Assembly: GCA_016874755.1 (NCBI GenBank)
Contig: VGTH01000004.1
Coordinates: forward strand, 124,001-188,000
DNA from: Deltaproteobacteria bacterium
Lineage (GTDB): Bacteria > Desulfobacterota > Binatia > UBA9968
Reading direction: 5' to 3'
Length of the DNA: 64,000 nt
Shown here: piece after piece, positions 1 through 8,627 of the stretch
Layout: every line of letters begins with the position of its first letter
Position numbering within the stretch: the first letter of the stretch is position 1
Translations under genes and position numbers: made by a program
Notes under the pieces: generated by a model
Told to the model about the DNA's origin: nothing
Database searches by the model: none
What the model saw: the letters and a program-made list of their open reading frames with translations, nothing else

Positions 1-11
1 TATACGCCAGG

Positions 12-1016
12 CTATTTCTTGTAAAGACTTGCAATGAAACCGGAGCTTTCAAGCTTGTTCATGACCGAGTGATCGACCAAGGCCTCGACCTTCACATCGG
101 CGACCTTTGGATTCTGTTGCGCCAGAAGTTTTTGCAAACGCTTCATGCCCTCGATCACGACATGAGGCGCGCGCTCATAGTTCTGAATCACCGCCTGATA
201 GGATTCCTCGACATCGGCTGGATTGGTCAAGCGTAGATTGGAGGCCAGAAGGCGGCTGACCAATTCTTTGTGCGCGGGATCGCTGATCAGAGATATCGCT
301 TCGATGGTTGCCTTCAAGTAGCCTTCTATGACTTGCGGCTTGGCTGCCATGGTGCGTCGCGCTGTGACCAGCATGTTTTGCGGCAGGGTTACACCGGCAG
401 TTTTCAGGTTATAGAGTTGCGTGAACCCCTTGTTGGCGTAGACCTCGCCCATGGAACCGCGCAGCGATGTCGCATCGACACTGCCGCTTTCCATCGCCAA
501 GCGCCGGTTCATTTCGGTGCCGGGTATGGTCAAAAAAGCGATCTTCGATTGAGCTGGATCGATATGCAGACCCTGCAGCGCCAACATCGATACCATGTGC
601 GACGTCGATCCAGGTCCGCTGACCGCGATGCGCTTACCGCGAAGGTCCTCGGGTTTCTTGATTTCGGGGCGCGCGTTCAATCGGTAATCGAGCTTTTGAT
701 TGAAGTTGGCGAGGCCGACCAGTTCCGTCGCTCCCCCTAGACCGGCGTTGATCAGATGACCGGGACCGATGATCGCGGCGTCGATCTCCCCGGCAAGCAG
801 CGCAGCGATCGCGAGCGGATTGCGCGGCATCAAGATAAACTGCATGTCGATGCCATATTTCTTGAACAGCCCGCGCTCCCGAGCGACCCAGACATGAGTC
901 ATGGTCTCGCTGGTGACGCTCGAAGAGAGATTGGATTTGGTTTGCGCGCTAGTGGGCTTTGGCGCACAGACCGAAACGAAGAAAATCGCGATGGCAAGCA
1001 GCGCGGTGCTACGCAT
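12..1016 (-). CDS. NMT1/THI5-like ABC solute-binding protein
   Basis: Periplasmic binding protein of the SsuA/TauA/NMT1 superfamily, which captures a small organic ligand for an ABC importer; the ligand cannot be told from sequence. The first 25 or so residues form a signal peptide with a hydrophobic core ending near PTSAQ. The mature part shows the family pattern: an early 'RERGLFKKYGID' segment and a central 'KKPEDLRGKRIAV' hinge motif. I start it at the ATG at 1016, with GGAG about 9 nt upstream; the longer frame from 1043 would begin inside a palindromic repeat. It is the last gene of a leftward operon behind VOC, cupin and VOC genes. No permease or ATPase gene lies nearby. Confidence 0.88.
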   Translation of the reverse strand: MRSTALLAIAIFFVSVCAPKPTSAQTKSNLSSSVTSETMTHVWVARERGLFKKYGIDMQFILMPRNPLAIAALLAGEIDAAIIGPGHLINAGLGGATELVGLANFNQKLDYRLNARPEIKKPEDLRGKRIAVSGPGSTSHMVSMLALQGLHIDPAQSKIAFLTIPGTEMNRRLAMESGSVDATSLRGSMGEVYANKGFTQLYNLKTAGVTLPQNMLVTARRTMAAKPQVIEGYLKATIEAISLISDPAHKELVSRLLASNLRLTNPADVEESYQAVIQNYERAPHVVIEGMKRLQKLLAQQNPKVADVKVEALVDHSVMNKLESSGFIASLYKK

Positions 1017-1028
1017 GAAATTTTCTCC

Positions 1029-1058
1029 GTAGGGGCGATTCATGAATCGCCCCTACGT
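1029..1058. repeat. 30-bp perfect palindrome
   Basis: Fifteen bases (starting CGTAGGGGCGATTCA) are followed at once by their exact reverse complement. It fills most of the spacer between the stop of the VOC gene at 1069 and the ribosome site of the binding-protein gene. Similar 'TAGGGGCGA...TCGCCCCTA' palindromes are common dispersed intergenic elements in environmental bacterial genomes (general knowledge). It is the only copy I see in this window. Confidence 0.85.
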
Positions 1059-1068
1059 CTGTACTGCG

Positions 1069-1461
1069 TTATTCCGGCTTTTTCTCGCCGAGCGGAATAT
1101 TGACCTGAAAACCGTGCTCAGAGATGTCGAAGAAATTGCCGTCGACGTCGGAACCACGGGTTTCCGCATAGGGCCGGCCATTGGGACGTGCCTTGGGCAG
1201 CTTATTGGGATTGATTTTTTTCATGCGCTCGACGATCTTTTCGCCGTCCTCCACCTCGAAGCCGAAGTGATAGAGGCCGGGCCGCGATTGCTGATCGTGA
1301 TTGGGCAATATGGCGAGGTTGAAGTAGCCGTCGGTTAGAAAAATCGCGCCGCCTTCTTCTTTCGCTTTGTGCAGCACCTGCATTTCGAAGACATCGCAAT
1401 AGAACGACGCGAGCTTGCCGGTGTCTTCGGTGCGAATCGCCAAGTGTTTCAATTTGGGCAT
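1069..1461 (-). CDS. VOC family protein (glyoxalase/dioxygenase fold), copy 1
   Basis: Small single-domain vicinal-oxygen-chelate protein of 130 residues. The likely metal ligands are visible: His6 in 'KHLAIRTEDTG', His in 'GLYHFGFEVED' and Glu in 'FFDISEHG'. Members of this superfamily include glyoxalases, extradiol dioxygenases and epimerases; the substrate here is unknown. The start ATG at 1461 has GGAG six bases upstream. It is a close paralogue of the gene at 1871-2263, sharing long identical stretches such as 'LAIRTEDTGKLASFY', and the two flank a cupin gene in one operon. A dimer or heterodimer built from the two copies is possible, but that is inference. Confidence 0.85.
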   Translation of the reverse strand: MPKLKHLAIRTEDTGKLASFYCDVFEMQVLHKAKEEGGAIFLTDGYFNLAILPNHDQQSRPGLYHFGFEVEDGEKIVERMKKINPNKLPKARPNGRPYAETRGSDVDGNFFDISEHGFQVNIPLGEKKPE

Positions 1462-1482
1462 GATGGGCTCCTTAAATTTTAT

Positions 1483-1836
1483 TTAGGCTTTGCCTTCGGC
1501 GCGGGTAATGCCGATGCCAAACGGCTCCGAACGATTGCCGAACAAAATCATCGGTTCTTTGCTCTTGTTGATGAGCTGGTAGTATTCCTTGGCCGCGAAG
1601 AACACGATGTCATTTTTCTTGACCACGCGCTCGCCGCCTTTAAGGTCTTTGATCGAACACTCGCCTTGGACGACTAAGAACGTCTCCGGATTCTGGTGAA
1701 AATGCATCGGCGTCTCACCCCCCGGCTCGAAATAGAGCATCCAAGTGCGAAAGTTATCGGTGCCGAAGAAGTGGCTGTTGCGAATGTTATGCGTGCGCGC
1801 TTCGTCGATTTTTTTGTCTAGGTTCAAGACTTCCAT
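1483..1836 (-). CDS. Single-domain cupin protein
   Basis: A 117-residue cupin. Cupin motif 1 is readable as 'MHFHQNPETFLVVQG' (HxH and a downstream Glu) and is followed by 'VVKKNDIVFFAA', so a mononuclear metal site is plausible. Small cupins of this type act as dioxygenases, isomerases or ligand sensors; no specific reaction can be assigned. The gene lies between two paralogous VOC genes on the same strand, with spacers of 34 and 21 nt, so co-transcription is very likely and a shared ring-cleavage or aldehyde pathway is a reasonable inference. Confidence 0.82.
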   Translation of the reverse strand: MEVLNLDKKIDEARTHNIRNSHFFGTDNFRTWMLYFEPGGETPMHFHQNPETFLVVQGECSIKDLKGGERVVKKNDIVFFAAKEYYQLINKSKEPMILFGNRSEPFGIGITRAEGKA

Positions 1837-1870
1837 GATCGCCTCTGCTTGCGGTCACCCGCGTCACTCG

Positions 1871-2263
1871 CTAACTCTTCTTTTTGTCGCCCACCGCCTC
1901 GGCGATCATGAAGCCATGCTCCGAAATATCGAACAGGTTGCCGTCGGGATCGGAGCTGCGGGTTTCGGCGTAAAGCCGATCGGCGGGACGTTGCTTGGGC
2001 GCCTTCTTGGGATCGACCTTGCGCAGCCGTTCGGCGATTTTCTCATAGTTCTCCACCTGAAAACCGAAATGATACAGCCCATTGGGGGCGTTTTGCTCAT
2101 GGTTGGGCAAGATCGCCAGGTTAAGATATCCATCGGTCATATAGATCGCCCCGCCCTCTTCCCTGTCCTTGTTGAGGATCTCCATTTCAAAAACGTCCTT
2201 GTAAAAGGAAGCGAGCTTGCCGGTGTCTTCGGTGCGAATCGCCAAATGGCGGATCTTAGGCAT
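1871..2263 (-). CDS. VOC family protein, copy 2
   Basis: Paralogue of the gene at 1069-1461, with the same candidate metal ligands: His near the N-terminus in 'IRHLAIRTEDTG', His in 'GLYHFGFQVEN' and Glu in 'LFDISEHGF'. I start it at the ATG at 2263 rather than the open frame's earlier start at 2278, because GGAGG lies about 6 nt upstream and the residues MPKIRH match the MPKLKH start of copy 1. It is the first gene of the operon VOC - cupin - VOC - binding protein. The 150 nt between it and the DHH gene should carry the promoter, though I cannot point to clear boxes. Confidence 0.85.
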   Translation of the reverse strand: MPKIRHLAIRTEDTGKLASFYKDVFEMEILNKDREEGGAIYMTDGYLNLAILPNHEQNAPNGLYHFGFQVENYEKIAERLRKVDPKKAPKQRPADRLYAETRSSDPDGNLFDISEHGFMIAEAVGDKKKS

Positions 2264-2414
2264 AAGTGACCTCCGCAAAAAAAATTAGACTGCCTCACCC
2301 TTAATCCCCATTGCTAAGAGTTGTCAAGGTGCGGCGAATACACCTAAGGACCGAGCAAAGCTTGCAGCGGAGAGCTTGGAATCGTGAGGAGGGTGGCGAA
2401 GAAGAGGGTGCGCG

Positions 2415-3815
2415 TTAGTGCAAATCGAGTGGAATCTGATCACGATCCGCGATCATTGGCACCATGGCGTCGCGGATCGCTTTTTCGCTGACTTCGCCGA
2501 ACTTTTCTTTGAAGCGGTCCACGGGAACAACGGCTTTGGCCATGGCGCGGTGGCCGCCGGCGCTGCCGATATCGTCGTAGAGTCTCTTCACGATGTCGCC
2601 GGCGCTCTTGACGTAGCCGACGTTACGCACCGAAATGACGACGCGGTCGTCTACCAGGCCCGACACAACGCTCCAATCGACGCCTTCGATCTGCAGGCAG
2701 AACTCGGCCATTTGCGGGATCACGTCTTCGCGGTTCACTTCGCCCAGGTGAATGACCGCAACGCCATTGTCGACGTCCAAGTGGCTCAGCGCCCGACCCA
2801 TGGACTCTAAATCTTCGCGCGGCAGTGCCGGCCGCTCGATGCGCGTGATCATGGCTTTGTTGGCGATCGGGTAGAGATAGTTGAAAGCGCCCAGGTCGGC
2901 CAGATTGCTGCCGCGCTCGAGAAACAGGGTGTCGGTTTTGATGCCGTAAAGCAGGGCTGTGGCCAAGCGCTGCGACGGTTCCATACCGGTGGCGCGCAAA
3001 TATTCCGTAAAAATCGTCGACGTAGAGCCGTAGCCCGTGCGTAAATCGGCGTAGCGCGCTTTGAACGCCGCGCGCTTAGGATGATGGTCGACGACCAAAT
3101 CAACCCGCCCCAAGGGCTGCTCGAAGTAAGGCGGCTGGACATCGACCAGAGCCAGGCGCGCGCCCTCCTGGTGCAGATCTTCCGGCGTTATCCGTTCGAT
3201 CTGAATCTCAAGCAATTGTATCATCGCAAGATTTTCCGGACGGGTCACTTGGCCGAACGTAACAATCGGGGTGGTCGTGCGATTGCGTCCCAGGAGTTCG
3301 CGCAGGGCCAGAGCGCTGCCGATGGCGTCAGGGTCGGGATCGTGCTGCAACAGAATGTGAACTTTTTCGCCCTCGGCGAACAGCGAGCGAATGCGCTCAA
3401 TTTTTTTGACGTTGAGTGTGTCGAGTAGTTGCGTCGCGCAAAACTGCTCGAAGATGTCGGCCAACTGCAGGTGACGGAGCAACGGGTCGGGCGGTTCTTT
3501 TTTCTTGCCGTTTTTCTCCGACGTCAACGATACGATCGAGAGGTTTTTGTCGAGGCTGCGCAACAGTTGGCAAACGCGCTGTTGCACCTCCGCGTCACGG
3601 ACAAAGACGATCGCCTGGTCGACGTGGTGCAGCTTGATCTTTTTGTAGGTCTCTTCTTTGAGAAGGTCGCCCTGCGCCACTTTGCCGCCGCGCCTGCGAA
3701 CGCCGCGCGCAACGGCGTTGTTCTGCACCAAATAGCGCACCTCGCCTTGTTCGGCGGCCACGTTGCGCATGAACTGAAATAGAAGATCGTCCTCGCAGAT
3801 AGCTAGATATTGCAT
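2415..3815 (-). CDS. DHH-family phosphoesterase with TrkA-N-like N-terminal domain
   Basis: About 466 residues. Residues 1-110 resemble a Rossmann-type TrkA-N/RCK domain (beta strand 'MQYLAICEDDLLFQF', then 'AVARGVRRRGGKVAQGD'). The rest is a DHH phosphoesterase of the NrnA/RecJ-like group: 'HDPDPDAIGSALAL' supplies the Asp pair, 'VDHHPKRA' the DHH motif, and 'SAGGHRAMAK' is the DHHA1 signature. The family hydrolyses nanoRNA, pAp or cyclic dinucleotides; which applies is unknown. An ATG at 3815 with a GGGGG ribosome site is preferred over an in-frame TTG at 3827. Transcribed away from the M24 gene. Confidence 0.85.
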   Translation of the reverse strand: MQYLAICEDDLLFQFMRNVAAEQGEVRYLVQNNAVARGVRRRGGKVAQGDLLKEETYKKIKLHHVDQAIVFVRDAEVQQRVCQLLRSLDKNLSIVSLTSEKNGKKKEPPDPLLRHLQLADIFEQFCATQLLDTLNVKKIERIRSLFAEGEKVHILLQHDPDPDAIGSALALRELLGRNRTTTPIVTFGQVTRPENLAMIQLLEIQIERITPEDLHQEGARLALVDVQPPYFEQPLGRVDLVVDHHPKRAAFKARYADLRTGYGSTSTIFTEYLRATGMEPSQRLATALLYGIKTDTLFLERGSNLADLGAFNYLYPIANKAMITRIERPALPREDLESMGRALSHLDVDNGVAVIHLGEVNREDVIPQMAEFCLQIEGVDWSVVSGLVDDRVVISVRNVGYVKSAGDIVKRLYDDIGSAGGHRAMAKAVVPVDRFKEKFGEVSEKAIRDAMVPMIADRDQIPLDLH

Positions 3816-3993
3816 AGTAGCCCCCAAAGGGGCCTAACGTGGCAACGGCGACGGGGTCGGAATGGCGCGATGGGCAGTGGTTGACACGGATCGGACTCTA
3901 TCATCACCCATTTTGCATTTCCAGTGGCGGGAGTTTGAAGCCCAGGAGCGATGCAGTTAAGGTGAGCAAAACTAAAAAACGAGAGTAAGGCCT

Positions 3994-5223
3994 ATGATCA
4001 ACAGCGGTGAACGTGGTTTTGGTTTACCTAAATTCAGCTTGGCGGAACGCGAGCGGCGCTGGCATCGTGTGCGCGAGTTGATGCGCCAGGAAAAACTCGA
4101 TGCCCTCATCGGTTTTCCCAACCAAAGCCATTGGGATCAGTTCCAAGCGGACATCCGTTACTTGACGCATATCGGTGGCCACCAAACGGAAGTTGCGGTG
4201 GTGTTTCCCCAGTGCGGCGACGTGACCGCGTTCGTGCGTGGCGGCAACGAAGTAGAATGGTGGTCGATTGCCCAGGATTGGGTGTTGGATATCCGCACGT
4301 CGCGGCGCGAGTGGAGTCCGCCGGTGATCGCGCGCATGAAGGAATTGAAGCTTGACGGCGCGCGTATCGGGGTTTCCGGTCTGAGCGGTTTGTTGCGCGC
4401 CCCCGAAGGAACCGTCGTCACCGGAATGCTCGACAAAGTGCGCGAGGCTTTTCCGAAAGCACGGTTCGAGAACGCGACAGAGCTGTTGCAGGACGCCCGT
4501 TCGGTTAAAGGCGGCGAAGAAGTGGCTTGGATCGAGCGCGCCGCGGAAATTCTCGACAAAGTGGTGGCGGCGATTCTCGCTAAGGCGAAGCCCGGCGTGA
4601 TGGAAAACGATATGGTCGCGACGATCTGGCAAACGATCATCTCCAACGGCGGCGACTATCCCTCGATGACCCACTGGGGCGCCGGCGCCGGAGTGCCGTG
4701 GGCGTGCCGCATTGCGCCGCATCGGTCGCTGCAAGCAGGCGACATGATCAACACGGAGTTGGAAGCGAAATATGGCGGTTATATTGCGCAAACCGTTCAA
4801 GCCGCGTGCCTGGGCAAGATTGCTCCTGAGCTCAAACGCGGATTCGACGCCAGCGTCAAAGTCTTCAACGAACTAGTAAAGTTCATGAAACCGGGTGTGA
4901 CGTATCGGGAAGTCATTGCGTTCTACCAAAAGCTCGTGCGCGAAGCCGGACTCATCCCGAAAGGGATGTTGCTGCACGGCCGCGGCATCGGCGAAGACCG
5001 CCCGCAGGTGACCGGCGAAGTCGCCGGCGATATGTACACCAGCGCCACCTACACGCAGCACCTCGACATACCGCTCGTCGAAGGCAACGTGTTTGTCCTC
5101 AAGCCCGGGGCGATGGCCGCGGATGAGCCCGACTCGATCCGCTGCGGCGATACGGTGGTAATCGAAAAGAATGGCTCGCGCCGTCTCGGTAAACGAGTTT
5201 TCGAGTTCCCGGAAATTATTTGA
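3994..5223 (+). CDS. M24 (aminopeptidase P/creatinase-fold) protein without metal ligands
   Basis: A 409-residue pita-bread-fold protein: creatinase-type N-terminal domain to about residue 165, then the M24 domain. Against the five metal ligands of aminopeptidase P/prolidase (D, D, H, E, E), this protein reads E in 'INTELEAKYGGY', Q in 'YIAQTVQ', R in 'HGRGIGED', K in 'FVLKPGA' and G in 'IRCGDTV'. All five appear replaced, so dimetal peptidase activity is unlikely. Creatinase is a known metal-free member, so hydrolysis of a small amide such as a creatine analogue is one possibility. Spacing to the next VOC gene is 84 nt on the same strand. Confidence 0.82.
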   Translation: MINSGERGFGLPKFSLAERERRWHRVRELMRQEKLDALIGFPNQSHWDQFQADIRYLTHIGGHQTEVAVVFPQCGDVTAFVRGGNEVEWWSIAQDWVLDIRTSRREWSPPVIARMKELKLDGARIGVSGLSGLLRAPEGTVVTGMLDKVREAFPKARFENATELLQDARSVKGGEEVAWIERAAEILDKVVAAILAKAKPGVMENDMVATIWQTIISNGGDYPSMTHWGAGAGVPWACRIAPHRSLQAGDMINTELEAKYGGYIAQTVQAACLGKIAPELKRGFDASVKVFNELVKFMKPGVTYREVIAFYQKLVREAGLIPKGMLLHGRGIGEDRPQVTGEVAGDMYTSATYTQHLDIPLVEGNVFVLKPGAMAADEPDSIRCGDTVVIEKNGSRRLGKRVFEFPEII

Positions 5224-5307
5224 AATTTTTCTCGTGGCGTTTGCAAAATCTGTTGACGACACGGACGGCTTCACATAGTTTGCTGCAAAATCGTTTGGAG
5301 GTCATTC

Positions 5308-6219
5308 ATGGTCGCAGAAGTTAAGAACGGCGTCGAGACCATCGATCACATCGCCATTCCGGTGCGCGATCTGCCGGCCAATCAAAACTTCTATGTGGAT
5401 GTCCTCGATCTCAAGTACAAAACCACGCGCAAAAATCCCGACGGGAGTCCGCGCCAAACCTACGTGCTCGCTGGCGATAATATTATCGGCCTACACTTGC
5501 CCGGCGTCAGTGCGGCGGCTTCGGCGAGCGCGGGGCCGCGCATCGGCGTCGGTGTATCCGACGAGAAGTTCGACTGTGTCAAAATCAATCTCGCCAATGC
5601 AAACCACCCTTTTCGCGGCCCGGTGGAGCACCCTTTAGATGCCCCATTTGTCAGGTCCATTTATTTCGATGATCCCGACGGCAATCATCTAGAGTTTTGC
5701 GTGCGCCGCCGGCCACCGGCATTTGAGTGCATTAGCCATACCGTTTTCGAGACTCGGGATATGAACAAAGCGCTGACTTTTTTCGGTGAGGTGTTAGGCA
5801 CCGGGTCTCCGATGGCCTGCGGCGACGAGTGGTACATCCCGACCCAAAACGGCCAGATGATCGCGCTCGTCGAAGTAAAAGAACTATCCGAGAGGAGCAA
5901 GAAGCACGGCCGCGGCTGCCACATGGCGATGAACGTGCCGCAGGAAGATTTCGACGCCATGGTCGCGCTGGTCGACCGTTACGGCGGCAAATCGCAAGGC
6001 GATAAACGGGCCGAAGACGGCCTGCGCCCGGAGGGCGAACGCAGTATCTATCTTTTCGATCCCGACAATAATCGTCTGCAGATCACCGCACTCTCACCTG
6101 ATCACAAAGATGACGAGCTGCTTTCCGACGAGGAAAAGTGGCGCCGCATCATCGCCGCGCGCAAAGAGCAAGGCAAAGGGCTGACGCGTTGGGAGAGCGG
6201 CGGCAAGAAACTGATCTAA
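5308..6219 (+). CDS. Two-domain VOC protein (extradiol dioxygenase-like)
   Basis: A 303-residue protein with two VOC modules, residues about 10-135 ('DHIAIPVRDLP' to 'GNHLEFCVRR') and 140-255 ('ISHTVFETRD' to 'NNRLQITAL'). Two tandem modules are the layout of catechol 2,3-dioxygenase-type enzymes. In the second module His is present in 'GRGCHMAMNV', but the C-terminal ligand Glu is replaced by Gln in 'RLQITAL', so full extradiol dioxygenase chemistry is uncertain. The tail from residue 265 is charged. The start has GGAGG about 7 nt upstream. Probably co-transcribed with the M24 gene before it. Confidence 0.82.
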   Translation: MVAEVKNGVETIDHIAIPVRDLPANQNFYVDVLDLKYKTTRKNPDGSPRQTYVLAGDNIIGLHLPGVSAAASASAGPRIGVGVSDEKFDCVKINLANANHPFRGPVEHPLDAPFVRSIYFDDPDGNHLEFCVRRRPPAFECISHTVFETRDMNKALTFFGEVLGTGSPMACGDEWYIPTQNGQMIALVEVKELSERSKKHGRGCHMAMNVPQEDFDAMVALVDRYGGKSQGDKRAEDGLRPEGERSIYLFDPDNNRLQITALSPDHKDDELLSDEEKWRRIIAARKEQGKGLTRWESGGKKLI

Positions 6220-6282
6220 CCTGCGCACTGCGTTTTTGACTCGCTACCTCGACACGCCACCGGATAAATTGTAAAACCACGC

Positions 6283-7290
6283 ATGCAATTTTCCGTGTGT
6301 CGCATTCGACTATCCACGCCAATAGCTGTATTGCTTGTCGCAGCGAATTTATTTTTCGATTGCGCCGGCGCGCAGGAGCGCCGCGAGATAAGAATGGCCT
6401 ATGTCTCGCCGAGCAACAGCCAGTCGATTTCTTGGATCGCCAAAGAGACCGGCATCTTTGCCAAGAACGGTCTCAACGTCGAGATGATCTACATGTCGGG
6501 CGGCCGCTCGACGCAGGCTTTGGTCGCGCAGAGCATTGAATTTTCTTCCAACGCAGGCCCACCGATTGTTCAAGCCGGGTTGGCGGGAACCGACGTGGCG
6601 TTGATTATCAGCTCCATTGGCGTGCCGATCTTTTCGGTGATCACCCGGCCGGAAATTCAAAAACCGGAAGACTTTCGCGGCAAAGTGTTTGGCGCCTCCG
6701 GGCTCAACAACCTTTCCTATTTTATTGCACGCCGAGTATTAAAAAAGTGGGGATTGGAGCCTGACAAAGACGTCAAGCTGATCGCCGCCCGCGAACGCTT
6801 TCCGGCGCTGCAGCAAAATATCATTCAAGGCACGTTACTCTCGCCGCCGGAAAATTTCGCCGCGCAAAAAGCGGGTTTTAAAAGCTTGGCAGAAACCGCC
6901 GACATGGGGATCAGCTACTCCTACGCAGGCATTATCACGACCAAGAAACTGATCCGCGAGCAGCCGGACGTGGTTCAGCGTTTCGTCCGCTCCTATGTTG
7001 AAGGTTTATCGGTCTATCTCAAAGACATGGAAACCGCGCTGCGTGTTGTCGGCAAGTACGCGCGCATCACCGATCGCAAAGTGCTCGAGGAGGCCTACGC
7101 GCCGTTTGCCAAGCACTGGCGTAGAGCGCCGTTGCCCGACCGCGAAGGCATCAAGACCATCTTAGAAGATCTTGTTGCGATGGAGCCTAAAGCGAAGGGC
7201 GCCGATCCGGATAGTTTTTTCGATCCCAGCTTCGTGCGCCGATTGGTGCAAGAGGGATTCGTCGACAAGCTTTACGGAGACAAGAAATGA
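6283..7290 (+). CDS. NMT1/THI5-like ABC solute-binding protein
   Basis: Second binding protein of the NMT1 group, 335 residues, with a signal peptide ending near 'FFDCAGAQE'. Diagnostic stretches are 'SWIAKETGIFAKNGLNVEM' after the first strand and 'QKPEDFRGKVFGASG' in the hinge region. The stop overlaps the start of the LLM oxidoreductase gene (ATGA at 7287-7290), which indicates translational coupling and suggests that the ligand is, or is related to, that enzyme's substrate. No transporter membrane or ATPase genes are adjacent. Confidence 0.87.
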   Translation: MQFSVCRIRLSTPIAVLLVAANLFFDCAGAQERREIRMAYVSPSNSQSISWIAKETGIFAKNGLNVEMIYMSGGRSTQALVAQSIEFSSNAGPPIVQAGLAGTDVALIISSIGVPIFSVITRPEIQKPEDFRGKVFGASGLNNLSYFIARRVLKKWGLEPDKDVKLIAARERFPALQQNIIQGTLLSPPENFAAQKAGFKSLAETADMGISYSYAGIITTKKLIREQPDVVQRFVRSYVEGLSVYLKDMETALRVVGKYARITDRKVLEEAYAPFAKHWRRAPLPDREGIKTILEDLVAMEPKAKGADPDSFFDPSFVRRLVQEGFVDKLYGDKK

Positions 7291-8279
7291 AGTTCAGCCT
7301 GCACAGCGTCCACGGCGGCGTCAAAACCATCGATGAAATTCACAAACGCGCGCGCCGCGCCGAGGAGGCGGGCTACGACGGCATCTTTCTTGGCGAAAGC
7401 CATCTGAGCACCATCGACTCTTTTCAAACTCTGGCGAGCTGCGCGATGATTACACAGCGTCTGCTGCTTGGCATCGCGGTCACGAATATCGTCTTTCGTC
7501 ATCCAACGGTGATCGCTGGCGCCGCCGCGTCGCTAAACGAGATAGCCAAAGGCCGCGCGATCATGGGACTCGGCACCGGCGATGGGCCGGTTTACACCCA
7601 GGGGCTCAAAGCCACGCCGATGAAAGAGTTCGAAGACGGCGTCAAGCTCATCCGTAACCTGGCGCGCGGCAACGCGGCAACTTTTCCCACCGGCGAGGTC
7701 AATATCGGGTTTACGATCCATCAGCCGGCGCCGATCTATGTTTCCGCTGAAGGCCCGAAAGGTTTGCAGCTCGCCGGCCGCTGCGCCGATGGCGTGATCT
7801 TAGGCACTGGCTTCGATTTGCAGGTCTACGATTGGGCGAAGCAGAAAATCCGTGAGGGCGCTGCCGAAGCGGGCCGAAAAGAAGGCGACATTAAGATCAT
7901 CGCCGCTGGCATGCTGTGCGTCGACGAAGACGGCAAGAAAGCGCGCAAAGTAGTGCGTAACCGCATCGCCAACCGCGCCCATCACAATTTTCGCTTCACG
8001 TTCGAGACCGTGCCGCCGGCAGAACTGCCGGGAATCAAGAAATTCATGGCCGGCTTCGACGTCATGAAACCGATGGAAGACAGGGTCGACCCCGATCTCG
8101 TCAGCGATTACCTGGTGCAGCGTTTTTCGGTGGCCGGCAATCCGTCTGAATGCATCGCACGGATCGAGGAACTCCAAGCTGCCGGCGTCGAACATTTGAT
8201 GCTGACGCCGGCGCGCAAAGTCTACAGTGAGACGGTGGACATGTTCGCCGCCAAAGTGATTCCACACTTCAAGCACTAG
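7287..8279 (+). CDS. LLM-class flavin-dependent oxidoreductase
   Basis: A 330-residue TIM-barrel protein of the luciferase-like/F420-dependent methylene-H4MPT reductase superfamily. Recognisable parts are 'RRAEEAGYDGIFLGESHL' near the N-terminus, 'RAIMGLGTGDGP' at residues about 90-101, 'PIYVSAEGPKGLQLAGRCADG' split over residues 150-172, and 'FSVAGNPSECIARIEEL' near the C-terminus. Such enzymes use FMN or F420 to oxidise or reduce small organic molecules; the cofactor cannot be decided here. It overlaps the upstream binding-protein gene by 4 nt. Confidence 0.87.
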   Translation: MKFSLHSVHGGVKTIDEIHKRARRAEEAGYDGIFLGESHLSTIDSFQTLASCAMITQRLLLGIAVTNIVFRHPTVIAGAAASLNEIAKGRAIMGLGTGDGPVYTQGLKATPMKEFEDGVKLIRNLARGNAATFPTGEVNIGFTIHQPAPIYVSAEGPKGLQLAGRCADGVILGTGFDLQVYDWAKQKIREGAAEAGRKEGDIKIIAAGMLCVDEDGKKARKVVRNRIANRAHHNFRFTFETVPPAELPGIKKFMAGFDVMKPMEDRVDPDLVSDYLVQRFSVAGNPSECIARIEELQAAGVEHLMLTPARKVYSETVDMFAAKVIPHFKH

Positions 8280-8301
8280 CTGACGTAATCACACCATCTG
8301 G

Positions 8302-8318
8302 GCTCGGGCTACCCGAGC
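8302..8318. terminator. Short GC hairpin between convergent genes
   Basis: A 7-bp perfect stem (GCTCGGG/CCCGAGC) with a 3-nt loop lies where the LLM gene and the Smr gene meet tail to tail; the loop includes the Smr stop codon. No T-tract follows on either strand, so intrinsic termination is only possible. Confidence 0.3.
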
Positions 8319-8617
8319 TTCAACACGACCAGCGTCGCGCCCCAGCCGCCGGCCTCCAGAGGCGCGTCTTTGAACGAAGCCACCAGTGGGTGATTTGCGA
8401 GCAGCCGCTGGACAATGTTGCGCTGCACGCCAACGCCTTTGCCGTGAATAATGCGCACCTCAGGAAAACCGGCGGTGTGGCATTCGCGCAGATATTCGTC
8501 AACGACGCTGGGAATTTCTTTAGGTTGAAACGTATGCAGGTCGAGGGAGTCCTCTAGCGGGAGAACGATCGGCTCCGGAAATGGATCATCGGGGTTGGGG
8601 TCGTCAGTAGAGGCCAT
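8309..8617 (-). CDS. Smr/MutS2 C-terminal domain protein
   Basis: About 102 residues, nearly all Smr domain: the 'LDLHTF' motif at the front and 'RIIHGKGVG' in the middle, followed by the C-terminal strand 'WGATLVVL'. Stand-alone Smr proteins are nucleic-acid endonucleases or binders linked to ribosome rescue and recombination. I use the ATG at 8617 (residues MASTDD); a longer frame to 8761 overlaps the kinase gene and encodes no recognisable sequence. It starts 10 nt after the stop of the hybrid kinase and is probably in the same transcript. Confidence 0.85.
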   Translation of the reverse strand: MASTDDPNPDDPFPEPIVLPLEDSLDLHTFQPKEIPSVVDEYLRECHTAGFPEVRIIHGKGVGVQRNIVQRLLANHPLVASFKDAPLEAGGWGATLVVLKLG

Positions 8618-8627
8618 TCGCGCACCG

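Noticed and set aside
3881-3904. TTGACA plus TATCAT as a sigma-70 promoter for the M24 gene
   Set aside because: Only 12 nt separate the two boxes; a functional promoter needs about 16-18.
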